From: Platerodrilus igneus
Taxonomy: Eukaryota; Arthropoda; Insecta; Coleoptera; Lycidae
Direction of reading: 5' to 3'
Assembly: GCA_036346225.1 (NCBI GenBank)
Contig: JARFIW010001104.1
Coordinates: 7,590,001 to 7,654,000 of the forward strand
Length of the DNA stretch: 64,000 bases
In this document: in pieces, positions 1 to 11,127 of the stretch
Numbering within the stretch: the first letter of the stretch is position 1
Layout: each line of letters begins with the position of its first letter
Translations under genes and position numbers: made by a program
The notes under the pieces: generated by a model
The model's database searches: none
Told to the model about the DNA's origin: nothing
What the model saw: the letters and a program-made list of their open reading frames with translations, nothing else

Positions 1-1715
1 CAAATTAATATACAAAATTTTCTCTTTAAGTTAACGGTATTAAAATCAATTTGAAGTCAAAATATTCACAAAGATATTCTCTAATTTTATCGAAGGTGGT
101 ACTAATGTAATATTAAACATCTGTTAGCAATTGTGCAATTGTTGACGGCACATTTCAAACAAACAGGTGACGTAACCGCAGCTGTTAATTTATGTTGAAG
201 CCACGTGTAGTCACATATTTACGAAACTAAGTAAAATTAAATTTGTTACTGGAGAAAACCAACTTAGCTACAGATAAACTGAATAACCAATTTGTACTTC
301 TATAAAACGAAACGAAATTATGTGCTTTAAGAATGAAGTACTGAGGAAATTCTTAAATCTACTACGAACCAAATCTCGGGCTGCTGTCCTCGGTTAGTTT
401 GGGAACTGCAACGCCGTGCTGAATCTGCTACTAATTATTCCTGCCTTTCATGCTTTAAATACAGGTGTTGAAGCGAAGCGGGTTTCTTACATTGATTCAA
501 AGTGCATAGACTTTTGTAGCGTAAGCTTCCATTGTCTAATCTTCGTTCTAAATATAATTTTCCATTGCGTTGTTTATAAGTCGTAGTTTGTAAATTGTAA
601 TTGCGCGTTACTCAGGAAGTGTGTCACATAAATAATGCGACCCGGAGGTCACTCGCCATTCTTTTCAAATGCCTGCTGTCGCTGCTCTTACCTATCGACG
701 AGTGCTTTTGCCGCGTTCTTGCATGGTGGGAGGGTCCCGAGTGGGGTTGTCAAAAACCTCTCACGCGCGCGCCAGTGGCTGTGGAATACACCGAACTCCG
801 AAACAAATAGACTAACGACTCTAGATACTGTATTAATGTAAGGATTTGATTGTTACACGTATTATTACTTTAGTTAATAAAGGTGTTTTAACATTCGTTG
901 TACCTTTCATGAATAGATTTTTTACTGCGAAAATAAAATTGTTACAAGTTTTCATCGTGGCACTTATTTTATCTTTCACTTTTAAAATTATTACGTATTA
1001 CTTTATTTCATAGCGGCTCACTTCGGCCTTTGTTGAGTTGCAAACTGTCTTCGTTATCACTGTGCCTGCTAATATATTATTCCATCCCACTCCGTCAATG
1101 GGTATGGTCTAGAGCTCGTCGCTTATTTATGACCAATCAAATAATTACATTCAAAGTAGTTTCTGATGTAATTCGCCACGATTCCCAATAATTGTAACCT
1201 GCTTCCAGCTGTCTTCGTTATCAACATGCTGTGTTTTGATAGATCTAATTGCTTTTCCATAAACAACTGCTGCAATTCGACTTTTAATTTTCATATTTAC
1301 ATGTTATTCACGCAATGTTTAATCTTCTTTCTTATCAAAATGGTTAGATATTTGTATCTCCGTATTAATCTAATTGTTTGGAACTCTTTTGAATGCGTGT
1401 CTAATTACACTTTATCGTTTACTTGTAAATATACGCGTGCTTCCACTGAAAAATATCATTACTTGCTTTACCTAAATTAACTAAACTTTATCTACAGGGT
1501 ATTTAATATTTACTATCTACTTAATGCATGTATTTCTCATTCCTACGCCAACTATGCGTCCTCCTATGTTTATCTGCGTCGCTTAAAACTATATATACTT
1601 TATATACAGGGTGTTGACTGCTTACTATATACAAACTACTTCCATTTCTCAATTCTTCACTAAATAAGTGCAGTTTTCTACTGTCTATGGTAATTTCTCA
1701 TTTCTAAATGACCTT
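1..1715. other. AT-rich noncoding DNA, no gene recognised
   Basis: No reading frame here looks like a known protein. A patch at about 600-815 is clearly richer in G+C and CpG than its surroundings. Its minus strand contains a GTAAGAG splice-donor-like site near 690, so it could be a 5' untranslated exon, but nothing confirms this. TACAGGGTGTT, a motif resembling Tc1/mariner termini, occurs at 1605-1615. Confidence 0.6.
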
Positions 1716-1753
1716 TCCTATAAAGTACACCCTTAAACAACCCCTTATCACAG

Positions 1754-1755
<2 letters not shown>
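1716..1755 (+). repeat. Right end of an LTR-like repeat (copy C1)
   Basis: The last 40 bases before the (TA)n array match the right end of the repeat at 34831-37118: a CCCTTAAAC block, then TTATCACAGCAA directly against TATATA. Only the tail is recognisable; sequence further left is too diverged to assign. It is one of at least five members of a family discussed under findings. Confidence 0.55.

Positions 1756-1820
<65 letters not shown>
1756..1820. repeat. (TA)n microsatellite, 65 bp
   Basis: This is an uninterrupted AT dinucleotide array. It abuts the terminus CACAGCAA of LTR-like copy C1 on its left, the same arrangement seen at four other places in the window. Confidence 0.95.
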
Positions 1821-1823
<3 letters not shown>

Positions 1824-1913
1824 TGAATAAGATAAAATAATAATTTAGACTTTTATGCAAAGCCCAAATGGTCATTTCAAATCAAGCTAGTATTTGAAAG
1901 TTGGAAAATATAA

Positions 1914-1987
1914 GGTCTTGGAAAGGACTTGAACCTATATCCTGGTTTTGCCGGAACCATGCGTTTACCAATTACGCCACCGAGACC
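1914..1987 (-). tRNA. tRNA-like sequence, probably pseudogene or SINE head
   Basis: Read on the minus strand, 74 nt fold like a tRNA. The acceptor ends GGTCTCG and CAAGACC pair at 6 of 7 positions. There is an A-box-like GGCGTAATTGGTAAACGC, an anticodon stem TGGTT/AACCA with a 7-nt loop, and a B-box-like GGTTCAAGTCC. Position 33 is C rather than the near-universal T and the T stem has a mismatch, so a functional tRNA is unlikely. If read literally the anticodon would be GGC. No body or A tail of a SINE was identified next to it. Confidence 0.45.
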
Positions 1988-2542
1988 GATGACGACAATT
2001 GAGAAATTTACAAATTTAAATCGTGTACACCACAATTCATCAATCTAACTTTCAATTACGTTTCAAGACGTAAAACCCAATGACGAAAAAATAAGTGCTC
2101 TTAAATTTGGGGGTTATTTATTATAAACAACTACAGGTGTTGGTTTTGAAATATTTTCAACTAATGTTGATTGTACGAAAGGATAAATTGGAAAACTACA
2201 TAGGCCAACGATAAAAAAACTTTTTTAATGAATATACTTTTTATTATGTTTTTTAGGTTGCTGAATCCAAATATGATGCTTAAAAACTGAATCACCTACC
2301 ATTTCTTCACATCTTATGTGTAATGCATTTTTTTCTAGATTTTTGCGTTTAGCGATATTTAAAGAATTTAAACAGATTTATAGTATTATAATATTTATAA
2401 GTAAATTGGAAAAGTAGGTCTAATGGATGTAGATGATGTTGGTAGCACTGCCAAAAAACATTTGCTGGTCAAACAGCTGGTGTTTTCTTTACTGTCAACC
2501 TAACCTCTCACTTTAACGTTTCTAGTACGTGTGCTCAGTAAA
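1988..2542. other. AT-rich spacer, nothing recognised
   Basis: No coding, repeat or RNA signal was seen before the start of the transposase-like pseudogene. It may include the 5' flank or terminal region of that element, but no inverted partner was found. Confidence 0.5.
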
Positions 2543-4228
2543 ATGTCTAATCGCGGTTGTAAAAACTCTGCTGACAGTTTTTGTTATATTTGTGGTGAGT
2601 TTGTGATTAAAAAACACCAAAGAAACATTACAGACTTTGTGAAAAGGTTTATCTATCATATTTTGGAACTAAACTTGGTGATCAGGAGAAGTCTTGGGCA
2701 CCACATAAGGTATGTTATGTTTGTGTTGAAGATCTAAGAAAATGGTCAAAAAGGAGAGAAAACCTTTAGATTTGCTGTTCCTATGATATGGAGGAGCCGA
2801 AAAATCATTCTGATGATTGCTATTTTGCAGTGTTGATATTACTGGTCATAACTCAAAAACAAGAAGGTAATAAGCTATCCTAATCTTCCGTCTGCCATCC
2901 GACCAGTAGGGCACAGTGTAGATTTACCGGTCCCTGAACCACCAGATGATTTAAATTCTATTGAAGTACTTTCTGATGTGCAATCCGAGTCAAATGAACA
3001 AGATGATGAAGAATTCCATTGTACTACTGAAAATGTAGAGCCTAAATTGTTTACACAAATCGAGCTTAATGAATTGGTTAGGGATCTGGGCTTGACTAAA
3101 GAAAAGGCTGAATTGCTTGGCTCTAGACTGAAAGAAAAGAACTTGTTAGCCATTGGAACCAGCATTCATGTGTATAGAAAGAGAGCAGCAATTTTCCAAG
3201 TATTTTAAACAAGAAGGTGATTTAGTGTACTGCTCAGACATTTCTGGTCTCATGAACGACTTTGGTATTGAATACAAAAAAGAAGACTGGAGGCTGTTTA
3301 TGGATTCATCCAAAACAAGTTTAAAAGCAGTTTTATTCACAATGGTAACATGTACGCATCTACACCTGTTGGCCATTCTGTACATATGAAAGAAAGTTAT
3401 GAAAATCTAGAAATAGTGTTGAATAAAATAGACTATTCTGCTCATGGTTGGATGATATGTGGTGATTTAAAAGTAACATGCATGCTCCTTGGTCAGCAAG
3501 CTGGTTTTACCAAATTTCCATGTTTCTTGTGCGAATGGGATAGTAGGGCTAGGGATCAACATTGGTGCAGAAAGAACTGGCCTGTGAGGAAGTCCTTAAA
3601 CCCAGGTGAGAAGAACATTCTACGCAAAAACCTTGTAGATCCAAGAAACGTGCTCCTACCACCTCTACATATAAAATTAGGACTCATGAAACAGTTTGTT
3701 AAGGCTCTGCTTAAAGATAGACCGTGTTTTAAGTATCTCAGCCAAAAGTTTCCACACCTTTCAGAAGCTAAACTAAAAGAAGGCGTCTTTGTCGGACCTG
3801 ACATTAGAAAAATGATGTTTGACGTTAACTTTGAATCCACATTGGCCGTAAATGAGAAAGAAGCATGGATATCATTCAAGCAAGTCGTTACAAAATTCTT
3901 GGGGAATAAAAAAGATCCAGAACATGTTTCTATTGTAGCTAACATGTTAAAGAAGTTTAAAAATTTAGGATGTTTGATGAGCCTGAAAGTTCACTTTTTG
4001 AATAGCCACCTTGATTACTTCCCGGACAATTTGGGAGATGTTAGCGAGGAGCAAGGCGAACGTTTTCACCAAGACATTAAAGTGATGGAAAAACGCTACC
4101 AGGGCCGCTGGAACACCAACATGATGGGGGACTATTGTTGGTCACTTCACTGTGAAGTTCAGCAAGCAACACATCGAAGAAAAAGCTACATAAGAAGCTT
4201 CAAAGAAAAAAAGAGAACGGAAGTATAA
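2543..4228 (+). pseudogene. Broken copy of an insect multi-copy family, possibly a DDE/RNase H-like transposase
   Basis: Successive fragments in different frames read as one protein of roughly 560 residues. The N-terminal part starts at ATG 2543 and has Cys-x2-Cys pairs (CYICGEF, then CYVC about 110 bases later), suggesting a zinc-binding module. A linker follows, then a long domain ending in an intact 292-codon frame (3350-4228). The frame changes near 2660, near 2770 (with a stop), near 2835-2865, near 3180 and near 3345. In the main domain I see LFMDSSK (Asp at 3303-3305), ICGDLKV (Asp at 3464-3466), FPCFLCEWD, and near the C-terminus EEQGERFHQD followed by GRWN and MMGDYCW. From memory this is a family found in many copies in arthropod genomes as uncharacterised proteins. 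Two Asp plus a late Glu could be a DDE triad; that is inference. No terminal inverted repeats were found. Confidence 0.7.
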
Positions 4229-4519
4229 ACCAACTGCAGCTGACAAGTGAAACCTGTAATATCAATATAAACCTATAATGGCACATTAGGTCACTGTTTT
4301 AAATAGCTTACTGTAAATACAAACCATGCTTATGATTTAACATAGCGTTTCATTAAATTCCCTATATACTATAGTGGTTTTATACTATATCATTAAAAAA
4401 CAGATTGCTCAAAAACTGTGCGTGATACAAAAAAGCCAAGGCCAGATTTGGACTCAGCACAAAAAAATCTATAAACATCACCTATTAACGTGAAAAAAGT
4501 TTTAAAAAAAAATATTTTT

Positions 4520-4895
4520 GTTGGCTTGTGCTATTAATTCAACAAAGGTTCAAGTGCTGGTGGAAGTTGTCAGCCAAAGGCTGCTCACCCCCTCCACATA
4601 CCTTACATGTGATTTTTCAATGTTCCATCCGAAGGTATTACATTGGCCAGGAAGCGAGTTTTTTTTGGAAAATTTGGAATTTTGCCGAACTTTTGCTGTT
4701 CCAAGCAAGGTAGGGATCTTTACCGTGCGTGACAACACTCACACACGGGACCTCCATTTTACCTCTCATCCGAACGAGGGTGTATTTTTGTGAAAAATGC
4801 TCGCCTAACATTTTTCAAGCAGATCGTATCGGGATTCGAACCCAGGACCTTGGGCGTAGTAGTCACACACATACCACTATGCCACGGAGCCGCCT
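4520..4895 (-). mobile_element. tRNA-derived SINE-like element
   Basis: On the minus strand the head (from about 4893) carries a clear pol III A box, TGGCATAGTGGTATG, and a perfect B box, GGTTCGAATCC, about 35 bases later. The tRNA acceptor stem is no longer paired. Downstream in the same orientation lies a non-tRNA body of about 300 bases with the segment CACGCACGGTAAAGATCCC. The 3' boundary is uncertain: there is only an A/T-rich stretch near 4500-4515 and no clean A tail or target duplication. It could be a full SINE or two unrelated repeats side by side. Confidence 0.6.
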
Positions 4896-4965
4896 CCCTT
4901 TCACATACCACTGAATATCGGGGAAATAGGCATTATAACTGTAAAACTATAGAAGGTGATCTAAC

Positions 4966-5420
4966 TGCATCAAACAAGAAAGAGCAGCAACTATGTTCAA
5001 AGACAACGAACATAGATACAAGAAGAAAACTGTTCAAAACTTAGTGTGGAGCACAGCACAGTACATCTATGAAATAGGGGCAGTCGGAAAAGCAGACAGA
5101 AAAAGATAGAAGCCTTCAGGAATGTTGTGCTTCAGATGTATGAGGATGGTTGCATGGACAGACAAAGTTAATAACAAATAGGTTGTAGAAATAGTAGAGG
5201 GGAATAAAGATATTTGTGCAAAACGAAAAAAATAGGAGATATAGAATGACAGGATATGTTCTAAGGCATTTTTGGGGAATAGTACGGGATATATTACAAG
5301 CAAAGATGGGAAAAGATAGGTAGAGGTAGACCGAGATCAGACTTTCGCACACAGATAGTGATAGATGCAGACTGCAAATTTCAAGGAAACGTGTAGGTTG
5401 GTTCAGACTAGGAAACAATG
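4966..5420 (+). pseudogene. 3' fragment of an RTE-clade LINE (second copy)
   Basis: Conceptual translation in shifting frames matches the C-terminal part of the RTE element at 13.6-14.05 kb: NKKEQQLCSKTTNIDTRRK, then VWSTA, VGKADRK, and the late GRGRPRSDF-like segment. Only about 450 bases survive, with many frameshifts, so it is a 5'-truncated dead copy. The match stops at about 5420. Confidence 0.75.
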
Positions 5421-6817
5421 AGGGTACGCGTCCAACCAGTTCTAGTACTGAAGACCTAATGATGTTGCGTGTATTTGTTCAATAAATGTTCTTTCCAACA
5501 GGAACTGGGATAAGTGGATGGCATCCACCGTTTGAATAATTTGTTCAACTTTTTGCGTAAAAGAATGTGTGTAATTCAATGCATTATACTAACATTAAAT
5601 TAGAGTGAAAGAAATAATATCTAATCTTGAATGGATCAACTTGTTATTGAAGCAACCTGTATAATGTATGCATTTGTTGACAAAATGTGTATTGTTTGTA
5701 TTTATGTAATAAGAAATTAATCAATTGAAAATATTGTTTGATTGAACTAATTAGTAAAGAAATTGTGTATACTGAGTTTAAATGAAATTTATTGGTAGAA
5801 GTTAGTGTTAGTTAGAGGATAAACAAATAGTATTTTGAAACGGATAATGAAACAATATAACGAAAAAAGGGTGGTTATGTTGGTTATGAAAGACACTTCC
5901 AGTAATTGGGATTTAGAGTGTCGTGTAATTTAATATTGAAAACAGTAAAATTTTGAGTGATGATTGCCTTGATAATGGATTAGATTTAAGATCTTTTTAG
6001 GAATTTTTTTGTTTATCAATACCTGGCTAAGAAATTTAGGTTTTTAAGGAAAGTATTTTATGTAGTTTTCCTTAAAATTATTTTATGTTAATACAGCTTA
6101 AGTTTAGGATGAATTTCTATAAATACATTTGTAAAGAATATGCAGCTGCCCCAGTGATAAAATCTTATTTAGAAGAGACATTTTATTATGAGAAATTTCT
6201 TTAATTAGAACAGAATTTGTGTTTTTAAGGTATTTTAAATAAAGATAAGTATAATTTCACAACGTTTAGAATAACGAAGCTAAGGAGATTTATATGGAAT
6301 AACAGTCTTCCATGTAGAAATAATATGAAAAGGAATTATCATGACAGACGGTTTGGCGCCCCTCAATTTTGACAGAGAAAAAGTTTTTCAGGGTAAGTGA
6401 TTAGTGTAACGCATATTTTTATTTATTAATTTTATGTCATTATTATTTTTAGTTCGAATTTTTCTGATCTTTTATAATTTTTTCAATGGAACCCACTCCT
6501 GCGCCAATATAGTTGTTCGACACACCCTTATATTGCTATGGGGTTCTTATCCCATTGAGGATAAATCAAAATTTATGTACTAAACGCTCATTTTACCCAT
6601 AACAAACTGTTAAAACCACATTATCATAATGCTTCAAGAAGTAATGAAGATCATTCATAAGGCTTTCGAATACGTAGAATCTCTCCTCTAAATAGGTCGT
6701 ACGTTTTAAACCGTCTGGGTACTAAGGTCGTTACAGATAATTCTACATTAAATAAAGATATTTCATATAGTTTTATTGAAATCAATTAGTATCAATAATA
6801 ATTATATTGTTACTTAC
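5421..6817. other. AT-rich noncoding DNA downstream of the ADAMTS-like exon
   Basis: As the gene runs on the minus strand, this is where the next intron should begin. I looked for the following ADAMTS exon and for the HExxHxxGxxH zinc helix and found neither. At 6342-6400 the plus strand has ATGACAGACGG, TTTGGCGCCCCTC and then CAGGGTAAGTG. This could be read as a mini-exon with a donor or as a TGGCGCC primer-binding-like site; I cannot decide between them. Confidence 0.5.
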
Positions 6818-7255
6818 CGCATTAACCATAGCTAGAATAAATCGAATCAGCTCTCGCTCCGTGTCCATAGGATAATTTGTTTTCATATGATCAAACAGAT
6901 CTCTATCTACAAAAACTGCAGTTTCGACAAATACAGGTGTATCAGACAATAACAATTCCCTTTTTGTACGTAAACTATTTTCTAAATATGATATATTAGT
7001 TGCAATATCTTCCGCTATGTGTTTAACATGCAGCTGCTTCTGTTTCAAAAATTGCTTGTGCCGTGCTTTCTTCTTATATCTTTTGTAGTCTTTTAGATTT
7101 GAATTGTGAGCACAGTTAGCTTTGTCATTAAAGATATTTTCTTCACTAAGAAGTTTATGAATCAGTATGTGAGGGTTATGTTTTTTGTTAAGAAATCTTG
7201 ATGGAAGTGGATTGATAAGATAATAACTGCCTTCATCCATATGTACAATACCACG
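6818..7255 (-). CDS. Exon of an ADAMTS-like metalloprotease: end of propeptide, furin site, start of catalytic domain
   Basis: The 438 bp exon reads in phase 0 for 146 codons. On the minus strand it follows the acceptor TTTTTCATTTTTAG and ends at GCG before a perfect donor, GTAAGTAA, at 6817. It opens with RGIVHMDEGSYYLINPLP, typical of the ADAMTS propeptide just after the conserved LSLC block, and contains a PHILIHK segment. A Cys in NCAHNS is a possible cysteine-switch residue. After a very basic stretch comes LRTKR, a furin-type R-x-K-R site. Immediately after is the metalloprotease start, VETAVFVDRDLFDHM, then DTERELIRFILAMVNA. The zinc helix would lie in a later exon, which was not found. 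Products of this family are secreted, furin-activated zinc proteases acting on extracellular matrix. The reading frame is intact, so the gene is probably alive. Confidence 0.85.
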
Positions 7256-7539
7256 CTAAAAATGAAAAACAGTGTTTTACCAGAAAATTAAACTGGGTGG
7301 TTATAAATAACTAAAACATTTAATTTTAATTTTAACATACAAATAACACACAACAATGTTTCTTTGAGTTATTATTTAGAAAAAATATTAAGCAATACCT
7401 TTAAAGAAGTCTGCAATACAGATCCCCAACAACTTGCCAGTAGAGCTGTTATAAGGAATAAGGCATAGATATATAAATGTATTTCATTTTAGCGCCAAAA
7501 ATATTCGTCTGGCTCTTGGTAAAATAAATCAGCACACCA

Positions 7540-8930
7540 AGGGACGAGGGACCAGACTGCAACTCTAGTCAACTAATTTTGCTATGCGATAATATAATTG
7601 TACCATACCTAAACCTTCTTTTTAACATGTGTATTAATAATAATGATATACCAGATGATTGGCTAAGAGCTCATGTCATAAAAATGGACGAAAAACTAAC
7701 CCCTGCAAACTACAGGGCAATTAGCATTACGTGCATCATTTGTCATTTATTTGAGTTTATCTTGAATAAATATATTATGAAAGTGCTAAATGATTCTAAT
7801 TATTTACATCCATTACAATTTGGCTTTCGGCCAGGTTACCCATGTGAATATGCACTTGCCTGTTTCATTCAAGATATTGTTGAAAGCATTGACAATGGAG
7901 TTAAAGTTGATGAAATTTTTTAGATATATCGAAGGTCTTTGACAGAGTTCCCCATAAGCTATTGGTTGAAGCTGTTATGAGAATAAATTTAGACAGTCGC
8001 GTTGTAAAGTGGACAGCCACATACTTATCAAATAGAACACAACAGGTATTGGTTAATCAACAACTCTCAGAACCTGTAGCAATTCCCTCAGGAGTTTCCC
8101 AAGGGAGTGTGCTAGGCCCAACTCTGTTCCTCATCATCATCAATCACCGCACAGTTGGAAAAAAAGTCAACCTTTAGGCTATTTGCTGACGACATTGTTA
8201 TATATAGACCCATTAAAAGCCAAGCAGATGTGGAGGTTCTACAAACTGACCCACATGAAATTGTCCATTGGACTCATGTCAATAATATGGCTATGGACAC
8301 AGCTAACACCGTTTCGATTTCATTTGGCTCAAATGTTGTTGATCATCAGTACCGCCTTGGAAATAATATCATAAATCCGTCAGACAGATGTTATCTTGGC
8401 ATTATCATAAGCAACGTCCTAAGATGGACCGAACACATTCTTGCAGTGGTCTCCAAAGCTCTAAAGCGTTTACATCTAGTCATGTTTTGCATGTGTAAAG
8501 CTCCTGCTTCAGCAAGAGGCCATGCATACTTGACATTAATCCGTCCAATTTTAGAATACTGTGCTATAATATGGAACCCCAAATTCAGTATTTAACAGAC
8601 AAATTAATCTCTGTTCAGCGTCCTACTGCAAGATATGTGTTCTGGCAATTTCGACAGCGAATCAGTGTGACCGAATTAGTCAACAAGTTAGAATGAGACT
8701 CTCTTGCAAGTAGGCATAATAAGCATGCTCTTGACAAAAGACTATAACCGGCAAGCTTCCTTTCCAGACAGAACATCCTTTTAAAATCCAGCACCCATCA
8801 TATCGGCACAGAGTTACCTATAATTCGTTCATTGGTGTGGGAATCAGGCTATGGAATAATCTTCTCAACCAAGCTTTGGATCCTTTTCCGCAAAATACTG
8901 CCCAGTTTATTTCTGCTATAGCACAATAAT
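7540..8930 (+). pseudogene. CR1/Jockey-like LINE reverse transcriptase remnant
   Basis: Fragments in shifting frames give a non-LTR reverse transcriptase in order. The palm begins with NYRAISITCI and LQFGFRPGYPCEYAL. After a stop at 7921 comes SKVFDRVPHKLL, then SGVSQGSVLGPTLF, then the catalytic RLFADDIVIY (FADD) near 8180. The thumb and C-terminal part follow, with PILEYCAIIWNP and ISVQRPTARYVF, to a degraded end near 8930. The endonuclease and ORF1 are missing, so it is a 5'-truncated copy. Clade is judged from overall motif wording and is less certain than the LINE identity. It lies inside the long ADAMTS-like intron in the opposite orientation. Confidence 0.8.
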
Positions 8931-9084
8931 GTAAATATCTTTTTATTCTACCACTGCCTCTTGTAAGCAAAGTAGTTAAATAAATAATATAACTTTAGAG
9001 AAGTATAGCAGCAGACAACTTTTACTTTTCTTGATCTCCTTTGGGAATTAAATTAAATTAAACCACCTTCAATTTATGTCACAA

Positions 9085-9225
9085 ATGTCAAACTTAAATT
9101 TTTTATAATTTTGAAAACGATCCTAGGTCATAGATCGAAACGTAAATAAAGACGATCTTAACAACTACGAGTGGTTTAATATCAAAAGGGTATCAAGAAA
9201 AATACACAACAAACATACAGGGAAT
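9085..9225 (+). repeat. Dispersed about 140 bp repeat with conserved hairpin, copy 1
   Basis: This is clearly similar to 38695-38835. Shared blocks include AAAACGATCCTAGGTCAT, GATCGAAACGTAAATAAAGA, GAGTGGTTTAAT and ACAACAAACATACAGGGA. A short hairpin, CGATC paired with GATCG, is intact in both although the loop differs by one base. No coding potential was seen. It may be a nonautonomous element or the 3' end of a larger one. Confidence 0.75.
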
Positions 9226-10955
9226 ACTTTTACTGCTGAATTAGGACCTATTTTGTGAAAGCCCATGAAGATTGGTTAATGAATAAGATTAGAGCAAATA
9301 TAATTTTTTCGCTTTATATGGAAGAGTTTTAGTGTTTGATCTATAAATAGCAAAGTTGGATTAAACCCCTGGTAATAAATGTTAATTAATTCGCAGTATG
9401 CTTAGGCTTACACTCATTAACATTAAGATCAATTAATGAATGAAAATAGAACATATTAAAATATTTATTATTTTGTCATTGTGTAAATAATATGTAGGGG
9501 AGACCGGTATTGGATAGAAGCTGCGTATCCGTACACGGGTGTTACGTTCCAATTTTTTAAAATTTTTCCCTTGTTAATTCATTACTCGTTCGAATAAATG
9601 CCATTTCAATTCTTAAATTCTTCAACAACCCTCTATATAGTTTACTTGTTACTTCATAAGCACGTTTTACCATAAATCTATTAAATCCTACAACATGATT
9701 CATGATAAACACACTCCCGAATAAACTCCTCAACTCAAACCTCTTTTTGCTTTTTAAACGAAAATGTATTCTACAAATTAAATAGTCTAGGCCTTGTGTT
9801 AGGTACCCTGTCATCTCTTAATTCTTCAATAACATCCTGTTTAGAATAATAAATACGCTTTCTACAAATTTTCATTTTGAACTCGTTTATTTCGAAACGA
9901 CAACTTTATGCTACAAGTAAATAGTTATATTTTGTTTTTAGGTACCCGCTATCTTCCTATATATCTTACGATCACCGTATAATGGTTTTCTCTGTTGTTC
10001 CAAGGTAATGACTTGTTGAGTTTGATTCTGCAGCGTGTGCATCGAAGGGTTTTTTACATTTTATTCGTCACTGTATTTCAAAAAGTGATGCGCGTCTTTC
10101 TGTTCAACAACTAGGAAGTGTCCGTATGTATTTGGTGAGCTTTCCTCGCGCATACCCATTCTAATCAGATGCTCTTTTTAGTTTTTTTTTTAGCTGGAGG
10201 CCAAATGGGTTCTTTCGTTATATAAAACAACTTCTTTCTTTATGTAAAACAACTTCTTTCGTTATAACGACTACTTTTGTTCGTAGACTGCTGCTTCAAT
10301 TTTGGTAGCAGAGTAAATGTATGCTGACGACCATGGCATTTCTATGCTGACTCAACCCCGACGGCTTGCGAGCTAAGTATCAGGATACCTACAGGTATGC
10401 AACTTGTTTTCTTTTGTGTGCGTCACATTGTAGAACTATTATTTGTTGCTGCGATCCGATATTATCACTCTACAGGTGCGATGTACTATTTTTTAAAAAA
10501 GCGTGGCAAAAGCACGCACCTGCTTATTCGCTTTATTAATTAGTTACTTTACAAAAATTATTAGGTAAAAATTTAAAAACACTTGACTAAAGCTCTCACA
10601 ATTTTTATTCGATACTGATTGATTTTATTTTGTGTAAATACGAGATGCGCACTTCGTAGCTAAATTGTCCGTAGAATATAATTGTTGGCTGTAAAATAGT
10701 AATGCTTAATTCATTTTTCTTTTGCTTGTTTGTACAGAATCCTTTATTTATTTTTATGTGTTAATAGATAATCGTGGGCGATGTACTTAATTTTTTGTGC
10801 TTTTTGGTATGTAGACGAATCCCCCCCACTTTCCGCGTCTGGTAGTTAGGCTGATATCTACTTTTCTTTCGGCTACGTCTAGGTACGTAGCATGGGGTTG
10901 GTTGGCGCAGTTATTGGGGTAGGTTGGCACACTTAATTTTTAGTTCACTTGTACT
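9226..10955. other. Intronic AT-rich DNA
   Basis: No gene was recognised. A minus-strand 85-codon frame at 9557-9814 looks like a chance frame. The stretch contains one short tandem repeat, listed separately. Confidence 0.5.
10209..10268. repeat. Short tandem repeat, about 22 bp unit, 2.5 copies
   Basis: The units start TTCTTTCGTTATATAAAACA, TTCTTTCTTTATGTAAAACA, then a partial TTCTTTCGTTATA. Copies differ by a few substitutions. Confidence 0.8.
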
Positions 10956-11127
10956 ATGTCCATTTCGAATGGACCTGCACCTTGCCGAAGTTCTAAATTA
11001 CTAGAACAGATGAAATGGCTTGTGTGTTCTAATGAGCTAAAGAGCCAAACTACAGGTCCAACCAAAGTAGTAGGGTCGTTAGTGAGGAACCAGACGAAGA
11101 TAGGTCTCCGAAAGAGGGCAGCGGCTC

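Noticed and set aside
1678..1875. Minus-strand frame with long Tyr-Ile repeats (also 43156-43362 and 43450-43674)
   Set aside because: It is a translation of the (TA)n arrays; no coding evidence.
5067..5418. Minus-strand frames of 78 and 100 codons
   Set aside because: They are the antisense shadow of the RTE fragment on the plus strand.
9085..9225. Hammerhead ribozyme in the dispersed repeat
   Set aside because: A stem followed by AAAC is present, but the CUGAUGA core and a third stem cannot be found.
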